From: Clostridia bacterium
GTDB taxonomy: Bacteria > Bacillota > Clostridia > Monoglobales > Firm-18
Assembly (NCBI GenBank): GCA_017408205.1
Contig: JAFQVC010000107.1
Coordinates: 1-7,574 of the forward strand
Direction of reading: 5' to 3'
Length of the DNA stretch: 7,574 bases
Shown here: positions 1 through 5,909 of the stretch, one piece after another
Numbering within the stretch: the stretch's first letter is position 1
How the letters are laid out: every line of letters starts with the position of its first letter
Position numbers and translations under genes: made by a program
Notes under the pieces: model-generated
Seen by the model: the letters and a program-made list of their open reading frames with translations, nothing else
Told to the model about the DNA's origin: nothing
Databases searched by the model: none

Positions 1-1155
1 CTTATGTATTTAATGGCAATAAGCGATGACCCAAAGGTAATCGCATCAATTTACCGTGAAGTTATAAGAGGTATTCAGGACCAGGGTGTTTGTGCAACAG
101 CAAAGCACTTCCCCGGACTTGGTACATACTTTGTTAATATGCACATAGCCCCCGGTTCAAACAAAATGGATATGGACGAATGGATGGAAACTTACGGCTA
201 TACATATAAAGAAATGTTTAAAGAAAATGCAATGTGTGTTATGACTACTCACACAACATTAAAAGCATACGACAAAGACGGTGAAAACGGTTTTTATCCC
301 ATTGCAACATTCTCTAAAAAACTTACAACTGACCTGTTAAAAGGCGAACTTGGGTTTGAAGGTGCAGTTGTTACCGATGCTTTAATAATGGGCGGTAACG
401 GTGTTGGTGACAATATTGCAGAAACAGTTCAGGCATTTAAAGCAGGTGCCGACCTTCTTCTGTGGCCTCCCATTGAAGCGGCAGAAGTTATTGAACAGCA
501 GATTTTAAGCGGTGAAATTCCGATGTCACGTTTAGAAGACGCCTTGTCCCGCATCGAGAAAATGGAAAACTTCAGGAATAAAGCGTTACAAAACAACGCT
601 TTTGACACACCCGATGCAAAATTTGTTGACAGCAAAAAACTTGAAATTGCGAAAAACGGTATGTGTATGTTAAGAAACGACATAGGTCTTCTTCCATTAT
701 CTGCAGACAAATTAAACAAGGTTTTAATTGTTGATGTTACAGATGATGACAAAGTTTCTTCCAACCTTTTGAAAGAAGAACTGGCAAAACGAGGAGTCAG
801 TGCCGATGTAAGACGCGACATTTTCGAACCCGTATCTCAGGTTTGCTGGCAGACAGACACCGACGAAATCCAGAAAGACTATGACCTTGTAATATTTAAC
901 GTAAACGCTATGTTTGTTGCTCAGTGGAGCGATGCCCACATGATGATATGGGGCTCACACCAGTTTGACAAGAAAAAGAAAGTAATTGTAAATTACGGTT
1001 CACCGTACTTTGCACCGGAATATTTCCCTGAAGACCCCACATATATCGAAATGAACACATCTCCGTCAGTTGACACGGTCAAGATGCTTGTTGACGGATT
1101 ATTCGGAGAAATGCAGTTTACAGGCAAAAGCATTTTCGCAAAGGAGAGTAACTGA
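1..1155 (+). CDS. Glycoside hydrolase family 3 enzyme, NagZ-like (5' end cut by window)
   Basis: The frame is open from the first base, so the N-terminal part of the barrel is missing; 384 residues are visible. Numbered from the Met at base 4, KHFPGLG lies at 34-40, matching the KH(F/I)PG(H/L)G sugar-binding motif of NagZ-type GH3 enzymes. VVTDAL at 122-127 carries the expected nucleophile Asp125, within a GFEGAVVTDAL context. Residues from about 200 onward, with a RNDIGLLPL segment, fit the alpha/beta C-terminal GH3 domain. Family members release beta-linked N-acetylglucosamine or glucose from the non-reducing end. NagZ enzymes normally use an Asp-X-His acid/base dyad in a loop after KHFPG; here the aligned residues are Asn45-Met46-His47, so the His is kept and the Asp is not. 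The stop TGA overlaps the ATG of the phosphorylase gene by one base, implying translational coupling and a joint pathway. Family is secure; substrate (GlcNAc, glucose or other) is not. Localisation cannot be judged without the N-terminus. Confidence 0.9.
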   Translation, partial: LMYLMAISDDPKVIASIYREVIRGIQDQGVCATAKHFPGLGTYFVNMHIAPGSNKMDMDEWMETYGYTYKEMFKENAMCVMTTHTTLKAYDKDGENGFYPIATFSKKLTTDLLKGELGFEGAVVTDALIMGGNGVGDNIAETVQAFKAGADLLLWPPIEAAEVIEQQILSGEIPMSRLEDALSRIEKMENFRNKALQNNAFDTPDAKFVDSKKLEIAKNGMCMLRNDIGLLPLSADKLNKVLIVDVTDDDKVSSNLLKEELAKRGVSADVRRDIFEPVSQVCWQTDTDEIQKDYDLVIFNVNAMFVAQWSDAHMMIWGSHQFDKKKKVIVNYGSPYFAPEYFPEDPTYIEMNTSPSVDTVKMLVDGLFGEMQFTGKSIFAKESN

Positions 1156-1157
1156 TG
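1141..1157 (+). promoter_or_regulatory. Ribosome binding site and TGATG stop-start overlap
   Basis: AAGGAG at 1141-1146 lies 8 bases before the ATG at 1155-1157, inside the last codons of the GH3 gene. The GH3 stop TGA (1153-1155) shares its A with this ATG. This fixes the phosphorylase start and suggests coupled translation. Confidence 0.85.
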
Positions 1158-3425
1158 TATAAATTTAACAATGACAAAAAAGAAATTACATTTGACAAAT
1201 ACAATACTCCGTCACCCTGGATGAACTACTTGTCAAACGGTACATTTCATACAATGATAAGTCAGGCAGGCGGTGGCGTTGCATTTTACAAAAGCCCGCA
1301 AATCTGGAGAATAAACCACTACAGATTTTTCCATCTGCCTACTGACAGAAGCGGTTTTTACACATACATAAAAGACGGTGAAACTACATGGTGCCCCACA
1401 AGTGAACCGTGCAAAGACAAGCCGGAAAAATGGCAGTCAACTCACGGTATGGGCTACACAATTTTCGAAGCAGAAAAAAATGGCGTACAGGTTAAAACAA
1501 CATACTTTGTTGGTAAATACGAAAACTGCCTTATCTGGAATATGAAACTAAAATCAAACGAGGATAAGAAGATTAAAATATTCCCCTTTGTAGAACTTGG
1601 TATGATGGAGTTTATGAGAGAACTTCAGTGGCAGTGTTACAACAAGCACCAACTTTCCTGCTACAATTTAGAGGATATTTTAGTTTACGAATACGGTGTT
1701 GAAAATCAGCCGAAGCCTGACGAAACACCCCTTGTATATTTTGCAACAAACGTTCCCGTTACATCTTTTGACTGTGACAGAGACGAGTTTGTGGGCGGAT
1801 ACAGAAGTGAAGAAAACCCAATTGGTATTGAAAATGGCACCTGCACAAATTCATTACTGTCAGGCGGAGACCCCTGTTTCGCTTTTGAACTTAACATTGA
1901 TTTAAAATCAGGCGAAGAAAAAACAGTAAATATTTACCTTGGTACTGCAATGACTGACGATGATATTAAAAAATCAGTTGCTCATTGCAGACAGGCTGAT
2001 TTTGTAGAAAAATCCTTTGTTGCCTTAAAGGAACAATGGGACAAACATTTAAGCAAATTCTCAGTAGAAATTCCCGACAAAGATGCCCAGACAATGATTA
2101 ACATCTGGAACCCCTATCAGGCAGAAAGAAACTTCCAGTTCTCGCGAAACATAAGTTACTACGCAACAGGAACATTCAGAGGCGTGGGAATGAGAGATAC
2201 TGCACAGGACACTCTGGCGATGGTGCCATTTGATTTAAGACGTGCAAAAGACAAACTTAACTTGCTTTTAACACAGCAGTATCAGGACGGACACACAAAC
2301 CACTACTTCTTCCCCAACGAGGGTTGGGAGCCTGTTAAAGAGCCACGCTCCGACAACCACTTGTGGCTTATAATGACCGCTTACCATATTGTTATGGAAG
2401 AGGGTACCCTTGATTACCTTGACGAAGTGGTAACATATTTTGACGGCGGAGAAGGAACTGTTTGGGAGCACCTTAAAAAAGCGGTGGAATATACAGAGAA
2501 CCACTTAGGCGAACACGGTTTCCCATTAATGCTTGCATCTGACTGGAACGATATGCTTTTTAAAGTTTGCAGAAAAGGTAAAGGCGAAAGCGTATGGACA
2601 GGTATGCAGTTCGGTACAGTACTAAGACAAATCGCAGAACTTGCAAGATTAAAAGGTGAAGACGACAGTAAATTCGTAAAACTTTATAACGACCAGAAAG
2701 ATTTGGTTAACAATTCTGCCTGGGACGGAAAATGGTTCAGACGCTGCATAACAGACGAAGGCATTTATATTGGCTCTGACAAAGAACCACAGGCAAAAAT
2801 CTGGCTGAACTCACAGAGTTGGGCAGTACTTTCAGGTCTTGGTGATAAAGACAAACAGGAAATGGCAATGGACAGCGTAAACAAATATCTTGATACCGAA
2901 ATGGGTATTAAGAAAATCCATCCATCAATGAAAGACTACCCCTCAAAAGAAGACCCTCTTACTTATGACAAAAAGGGTTGCAGTGAAAACGGCTCAATTT
3001 TCTGCCACGCAAATACCTGGGCAATTATTGCGGAGTGTATGTTAAATCACCCCGAAAGAGCATATAAATATTATCATCAGTTGTTGCCGATGATTGCACA
3101 AAGCAAAGTAGGCGAAACAAGATACAATGCAGAACCCTATGTATATTCTTCCAACATATTCGGTCCCGAAAGTATGAAATTCGGTCTTGCAAACGTAAGT
3201 TGGCTTTCAGGTACTGCTTGTTGGATGTATATAGCAGTAACACAGTATATGCTTGGAATCAAGCCGAAAATGGACGGACTTGAAATCAACCCGTGTCTTG
3301 CACCTGAAATGTTACCTGCAAAGGTAAAAAGAGAATTCAGGGGCAAAGTTTACGATATTACCATTACAAAGAACGAATACAAATTTGTTCCTTGCAGTGA
3401 TAATAATACAACAATAATTATTTAG
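1155..3425 (+). CDS. GH94 disaccharide phosphorylase (cellobiose/chitobiose phosphorylase-like)
   Basis: This 756-residue protein matches GH94 inverting phosphorylases, which split a beta-linked disaccharide with phosphate to give an alpha-sugar-1-phosphate plus a free sugar, a cytoplasmic reaction. The N-terminal beta-sandwich starts with SPWMNYLSNGTFHTMIS (20-36) and AGGGVAFYKSP (38-48). The (alpha/alpha)6 catalytic domain shows GMRDTAQD (345-352; Arg and Asp expected at the -1 sugar site), SDWND (462-466) with Asp466 as the likely general acid, KGESVWTGMQFG (476-487), ENGSIFCHANTW (611-622), AEPYVY (659-664) and SWLSGTACW (682-690), whose His618 and Gly-Thr probably hold phosphate. A C-terminal beta domain with DGLEINPCL closes it. 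Length is a little short of the roughly 800 usual for cellobiose or diacetylchitobiose phosphorylases. Where those enzymes have a GGxxHQxxPL-type stretch, this one has GHTNHYFFPNEG, so the acceptor site may differ. It starts inside the GH3 stop codon. GH94 membership is firm; substrate is unassigned. Confidence 0.93.
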   Translation: MYKFNNDKKEITFDKYNTPSPWMNYLSNGTFHTMISQAGGGVAFYKSPQIWRINHYRFFHLPTDRSGFYTYIKDGETTWCPTSEPCKDKPEKWQSTHGMGYTIFEAEKNGVQVKTTYFVGKYENCLIWNMKLKSNEDKKIKIFPFVELGMMEFMRELQWQCYNKHQLSCYNLEDILVYEYGVENQPKPDETPLVYFATNVPVTSFDCDRDEFVGGYRSEENPIGIENGTCTNSLLSGGDPCFAFELNIDLKSGEEKTVNIYLGTAMTDDDIKKSVAHCRQADFVEKSFVALKEQWDKHLSKFSVEIPDKDAQTMINIWNPYQAERNFQFSRNISYYATGTFRGVGMRDTAQDTLAMVPFDLRRAKDKLNLLLTQQYQDGHTNHYFFPNEGWEPVKEPRSDNHLWLIMTAYHIVMEEGTLDYLDEVVTYFDGGEGTVWEHLKKAVEYTENHLGEHGFPLMLASDWNDMLFKVCRKGKGESVWTGMQFGTVLRQIAELARLKGEDDSKFVKLYNDQKDLVNNSAWDGKWFRRCITDEGIYIGSDKEPQAKIWLNSQSWAVLSGLGDKDKQEMAMDSVNKYLDTEMGIKKIHPSMKDYPSKEDPLTYDKKGCSENGSIFCHANTWAIIAECMLNHPERAYKYYHQLLPMIAQSKVGETRYNAEPYVYSSNIFGPESMKFGLANVSWLSGTACWMYIAVTQYMLGIKPKMDGLEINPCLAPEMLPAKVKREFRGKVYDITITKNEYKFVPCSDNNTTIII

Positions 3426-3429
3426 GAGG
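3424..3429 (+). promoter_or_regulatory. Strong ribosome binding site for the HPr-like gene
   Basis: AGGAGG overlaps the last two bases of the phosphorylase stop TAG (3423-3425) and stands 8 bases from the ATG at 3438. It is the strongest Shine-Dalgarno match in the window, so the small downstream gene may be made in greater amount than the enzymes. Confidence 0.85.
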
Positions 3430-3437
3430 AAAGAAAC

Positions 3438-3665
3438 ATGAAAACATTTAATATTCTTTTAAGTTCAATTAACGATGTAAAATCCTTCGTTAACATTGTA
3501 AGCAAGTATTCTTACGACGTTGACTTAACATCAGGAAGATACATAGTTGATGCAAAATCAATTATGGGTATTTTCTCATTAGACCTTGCAAAGCCAATTA
3601 AAGTTGAAATCCACAGTGACGATGCAGAACCACTTTGTGAGGAACTAAAACCTTTCATTAACTAA
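3438..3665 (+). CDS. HPr-like protein lacking the phosphoacceptor histidine
   Basis: The 75-residue protein aligns with HPr, the phosphocarrier of the sugar phosphotransferase system. The best anchor is AKSIMGIFSLDLAKP (39-53), equal to the conserved AKSIMGVLSLG segment around regulatory Ser46 of HPr; here that serine is Ser41. A gap-free alignment backwards (FVNIVSKYSYDVDL against the F-V-K-E-A-K helix and strand of HPr) puts Ser10 where His15 should be and Asn12 where the catalytic Arg17 should be; SSINDV replaces the LHxRPA motif. It therefore cannot carry phosphate in the usual way, but could still be a target of HPr kinase or a binding partner, like Crh of Bacillus subtilis, which lacks His15, keeps Ser46 and serves as a CcpA cofactor. 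It is the last gene of the unit, 12 bases after the phosphorylase and just before the terminator. HPr fold is well supported; a regulatory role is inference. Confidence 0.8.
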   Translation: MKTFNILLSSINDVKSFVNIVSKYSYDVDLTSGRYIVDAKSIMGIFSLDLAKPIKVEIHSDDAEPLCEELKPFIN

Positions 3666-3668
3666 TTA

Positions 3669-3704
3669 AAAAAGGCTCATATCCAAAAGGATATGAGCCT
3701 TTTT
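3669..3704. terminator. Bidirectional intrinsic terminator between convergent units
   Basis: GGCTCATATCC (3674-3684) and GGATATGAGCC (3689-3699) form a perfect 11-bp stem with an AAAA loop. It is flanked by AAAAA before and TTTTT after, giving a U-tract on either strand. It begins 3 bases after the HPr-like stop, so it ends the sugar unit. In the other direction it lies about 80 bases past the prmA stop and can end the dnaK-dnaJ-prmA transcript. Confidence 0.93.
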
Positions 3705-3709
3705 GCACT

Positions 3710-3790
3710 CTGCCGCAAGGCAGAACTTCACTTACAAAGTAAACTTCACTATCTATTGATAACTTCACTTGCCCAAATGGGCAAACTTAG
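3710..3790. repeat. Array of AACTTCACT repeats alternating with variable palindromes
   Basis: Three exact copies of AACTTCACT (3724-3732, 3742-3750, 3761-3769) and a decayed fourth (AACTTAG, 3784-3790) alternate with short inverted repeats of unrelated sequence. These are CTGCC-gcaa-GGCAG (3710-3723), TTAC-aaa-GTAA (3732-3742), TATC-tatt-GATA (3750-3761) and TTGCCC-aaat-GGGCAA (3769-3784). The copies are 18, 19 and 23 bases apart. The stems differ in sequence but each is self-complementary, and stem edges share bases with the constant element. The array fills almost the whole gap between the terminator and prmA, and its last copy includes the prmA stop codon (TAA, minus strand). In the prmA transcript it would form a row of small hairpins before the terminator. 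It may be a dispersed repeat family; function unknown. Confidence 0.8.
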
Positions 3791-4698
3791 TTGCGGTTGA
3801 TACTCAACCGCATTGCACACCATTCGCCTTGGCGCAGCACTTCTTCTATTTTGTAACCCTCGCAAGTTAATTTTTCTTTAACATCTTCTATTCTGTCTTC
3901 GATAATTCCCGAACAGATAAAGTATCCGTCATCTTTAATAAAGGGCAGTACATCGGGGCAAAGCATAATAATTGCATCTGCAACGATATTTGCAACTGCT
4001 ATATCATATTTTCCCTCAATTTCATCAACAAGGTTGCCTTTTTTAATAACATATCGTGGAGCAGTAAAATTATTTCTTTCACCGTTTTCTATAGCAACTG
4101 AAACTGCAACGGGGTCAATGTCAACACCAACTGCGTTTTTTGCACCTAAAAGAAGTGATGTTATAGACAAAATACCACTTCCGCAACCAACATCCAAAAC
4201 AGAAGTGTCGGGCTTTACAAACCTTTCTAAAAGTTCCATACACATTCTTGTTGTTTCGTGAGTGCCTGTACCAAATGCCATTCCCGGGTCAAGTTCCACA
4301 ATAACATCTGTTTCCTTTTTATCGTACTGTTCCCATGATGGCTTGATTACAATGTTTTTACCCACTCTTACGGGCTTGTAATACTTTTTCCAGTTGTTTG
4401 CCCAGTCGCTTTGCTCAACTGATATTACCTCAGTTTTTGCGTTTACAGGTAACAGTAATTTCAGTTGTTCAAGTACGGGCAAAATGTCTTCACTGCTTGG
4501 CACAAAACCGCTTACAGATGCGGTTGTTCTGTCTTTACCTAAAATTTCCGTATCCACATAATCCCAGGGACAGGCATCGATATCGGAATAATCCTCAATC
4601 ATTATTCCCCCTGTGAAATTCATCATTGTCATAACATCTGACGTAAGTTGCAAATCGCAAACAGGAACGGTAACTTTTATCTGGTTGTAACTGTCCAT
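3787..4698 (-). CDS. prmA: Ribosomal protein L11 methyltransferase
   Basis: PrmA transfers methyl groups from S-adenosylmethionine to amino groups of ribosomal protein L11 in the cytoplasm. The 303-residue protein has the family's usual size and layout. An N-terminal substrate-recognition domain (about 1-100) is followed by a QSDWANNWKKYYKP linker (96-109). The PrmA signature DPGMAFGTGTHETT spans 137-150, S-adenosylmethionine motif I VLDVGCGSG 168-176, the acidic VGVDIDPVAV 190-199, and motif IV VANIVADAI 235-243, matching the usual N-I-(L/V)-A. No key residue seems missing. The ATG is supported by AGGTGA four bases upstream, which overlaps the TAG stop of dnaJ, so translation is probably coupled. 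Its position after dnaK-dnaJ is the common arrangement in Bacillota; the usual next gene, rsmE, is absent, and prmA ends the unit. Confidence 0.96.
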   Translation of the reverse strand: MDSYNQIKVTVPVCDLQLTSDVMTMMNFTGGIMIEDYSDIDACPWDYVDTEILGKDRTTASVSGFVPSSEDILPVLEQLKLLLPVNAKTEVISVEQSDWANNWKKYYKPVRVGKNIVIKPSWEQYDKKETDVIVELDPGMAFGTGTHETTRMCMELLERFVKPDTSVLDVGCGSGILSITSLLLGAKNAVGVDIDPVAVSVAIENGERNNFTAPRYVIKKGNLVDEIEGKYDIAVANIVADAIIMLCPDVLPFIKDDGYFICSGIIEDRIEDVKEKLTCEGYKIEEVLRQGEWCAMRLSINRN

Positions 4699-4702
4699 TT
4701 GT

Positions 4703-4709
4703 TCACCTA
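4703..4709 (-). promoter_or_regulatory. prmA ribosome binding site overlapping dnaJ stop
   Basis: On the minus strand TAGGTGA contains the dnaJ stop TAG (4707-4709) and a Shine-Dalgarno core AGGTGA (4703-4708), four bases before the prmA ATG at 4698. The overlap suggests ribosomes finishing dnaJ help start prmA. Confidence 0.8.
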
Positions 4710-5846
4710 TTTCTTTTTATTCTCTTTCATTTTTTCGAAAAATGATTTCTTTTCCTGATGGTTTTTAATTCCCATACTGTCACCGAATGCCTTTAACAGT
4801 TTCTTCTGTTCGGCATTTAACTGACGTGGGGTTTCCACAATAATTTTAACAAGTTGGTCGCCCGTACCGGGGTTTCTTAGTTTGCTGATTCCCTCGCCTC
4901 TTAGTCTGAAAACTGTGCCGTTTTGAGTACCCTCGGGAATTTTTATCTTCGCCTTACCGTTAAGGGTTGGGACTTCTACCTCTGCACCTAAAGCCGCTTC
5001 AACAAAAGTAACAGGAACAGTACAATGTACGTTATATCCGTCACGGGTAAAGAACTTGTGGGGCATAATGGTAATAGTTAAATATACATCTCCTGCGGGA
5101 CCGCCGTTTACACCATGGTTACCCTCGCCTCTTACAGTAATTACCTGACCGTGGTCAATACCTGCAGGAATTTTAACATTAATAGTCTTTCTTCTTGAAA
5201 CTTTGCCTTTGCCGTTACATTTGTCACAACGCTCTTTAATAATCTTACCGGTACCACGGCAGTTGGAACAAGTAGTAACATTCTGGAACACACCAAAAGG
5301 CGTTCTCTGTTGTTGTCTTACCTGACCTGAGCCGTTACAGTTGGGACAAGTTTCAATGGCTTTGCCGTCTTTCGCACCTGTACCACGGCAATCAAGACAT
5401 TCCTCAGTACAAGTAACGTCAATTTTGGCTTCATAACCTTTTGCTGCCTGTTCAAATGTCAAAACAACATTTTGCTGGATATCCGCACCTTTTCTGGGAC
5501 CGTTTTGTCTTCCGCTGCTACGGCCACCGCCGCCAAAGAAAGAGCCGAAAATGTCGCCCAAATCAAAGTCCATATCACCAAATCCGCCGAAACCGCCAAA
5601 ACCACCCATACCGTTGTCGTCAACGCCTGCGTGACCAAACTGGTCATACTTTCTTTTTTTGTCTTCGTCACTTAAAACGGCATAGGCTTCATTTACCTCT
5701 TTAAAACTTGCTTCGGCTTGTTTGTCCCCCGGATGTAAGTCAGGGTGAAATTCCTTTGCTTTTTTTCTGTATGCTTTTTTTATTTCATCGTCTGATGCGC
5801 CTTTTGAAACGCCTAAGACTTCATAATAATCTCTTTTTTCTGCCAA
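4707..5846 (-). CDS. dnaJ: Chaperone DnaJ (Hsp40, type I), probable TTG start
   Basis: DnaJ delivers unfolded clients to DnaK and stimulates its ATPase. From the TTG start it has 379 residues. The J domain (about 4-70) opens RDYYEVLGV and carries HPD at 34-36. A Gly/Phe-rich segment follows (about 81-108, GGFGGFGGFG). The zinc domain has all four CxxCxGxG repeats: CLDCRGTG, CPNCNGSG, CSNCRGTG and CDKCNGKG, with cysteines at 150/153, 167/170, 193/196 and 207/210. The C-terminal client-binding domains include VEAALGAEVEVPTL, and the tail is Lys-rich. The frame also opens at GTG 5855, three codons earlier, but that GTG sits inside the likely Shine-Dalgarno GGGGTGA and would have no spacing. TTG at 5846 lies 5 bases after that site and gives MAEKRDYYEVLG, a typical DnaJ N-terminus. 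It lies between dnaK and prmA on the same strand. Identity is certain; the start is probable. Confidence 0.96.
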   Translation of the reverse strand: MAEKRDYYEVLGVSKGASDDEIKKAYRKKAKEFHPDLHPGDKQAEASFKEVNEAYAVLSDEDKKRKYDQFGHAGVDDNGMGGFGGFGGFGDMDFDLGDIFGSFFGGGGRSSGRQNGPRKGADIQQNVVLTFEQAAKGYEAKIDVTCTEECLDCRGTGAKDGKAIETCPNCNGSGQVRQQQRTPFGVFQNVTTCSNCRGTGKIIKERCDKCNGKGKVSRRKTINVKIPAGIDHGQVITVRGEGNHGVNGGPAGDVYLTITIMPHKFFTRDGYNVHCTVPVTFVEAALGAEVEVPTLNGKAKIKIPEGTQNGTVFRLRGEGISKLRNPGTGDQLVKIIVETPRQLNAEQKKLLKAFGDSMGIKNHQEKKSFFEKMKENKKK

Positions 5847-5851
5847 AACAC

Positions 5852-5858
5852 TCACCCC
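5852..5858 (-). promoter_or_regulatory. dnaJ ribosome binding site (decides the start)
   Basis: The minus strand reads AAAGGGGTGAGTGTTTTGG. GGGGTGA is one mismatch from the ideal GAGGTGA and stands 5 bases before TTG at 5846. The upstream GTG (5853-5855) is part of this site, so it is a poor start candidate. Confidence 0.6.
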
Positions 5859-5867
5859 TTTAACAAC

Positions 5868-5900
5868 AATTACTCAGGCGGTTTCCCGCCTGAGATAATT
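5868..5900 (-). promoter_or_regulatory. Stable hairpin between dnaK and dnaJ
   Basis: CTCAGGCGG (5873-5881) pairs perfectly with CCGCCTGAG (5886-5894). AATTA (5868-5872) and TAATT (5896-5900) extend the stem to 14 bp, with one bulged base at 5895. Read as minus-strand RNA the loop is GAAA, a GNRA tetraloop. It begins about 9 bases after the dnaK stop. The minus strand continues GTTGTTAAAGG with no U-run, so this is unlikely to be a full intrinsic terminator. It more likely acts as an mRNA 3'-end stabiliser, processing site or partial attenuator that keeps DnaK output above DnaJ; that role is inference. Confidence 0.75.
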
Positions 5901-5909
5901 GGTTAATTA

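Noticed and set aside
429..821. 130-residue minus-strand frame inside the GH3 gene
   Set aside because: It overlaps clear GH3 coding sequence, shows no recognisable domain and I saw no good ribosome binding site; a shadow frame.
3705..3786. Second intrinsic terminator in the TTGCCC/GGGCAA hairpin after prmA
   Set aside because: The stem is 6 bp and no U-run follows on either strand; the hairpin at 3674-3699 is the convincing terminator.
3710..3790. CRISPR array
   Set aside because: The repeated unit is only 9 bases, the spacing is 9 to 14 bases, and the variable parts are palindromes; no cas genes are present.
5441..5704. Plus-strand frames opposite the Gly/Phe and zinc regions of dnaJ
   Set aside because: Cys/His/Arg-rich text is the mirror of the zinc-finger and J-domain codons, not a real small protein.
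5868..5900. CIRCE (HrcA operator) between dnaK and dnaJ
   Set aside because: The inverted repeat does not match TTAGCACTC-N9-GAGTGCTAA; it has a 4-base loop and GC-rich arms, so it is an RNA hairpin rather than the operator.
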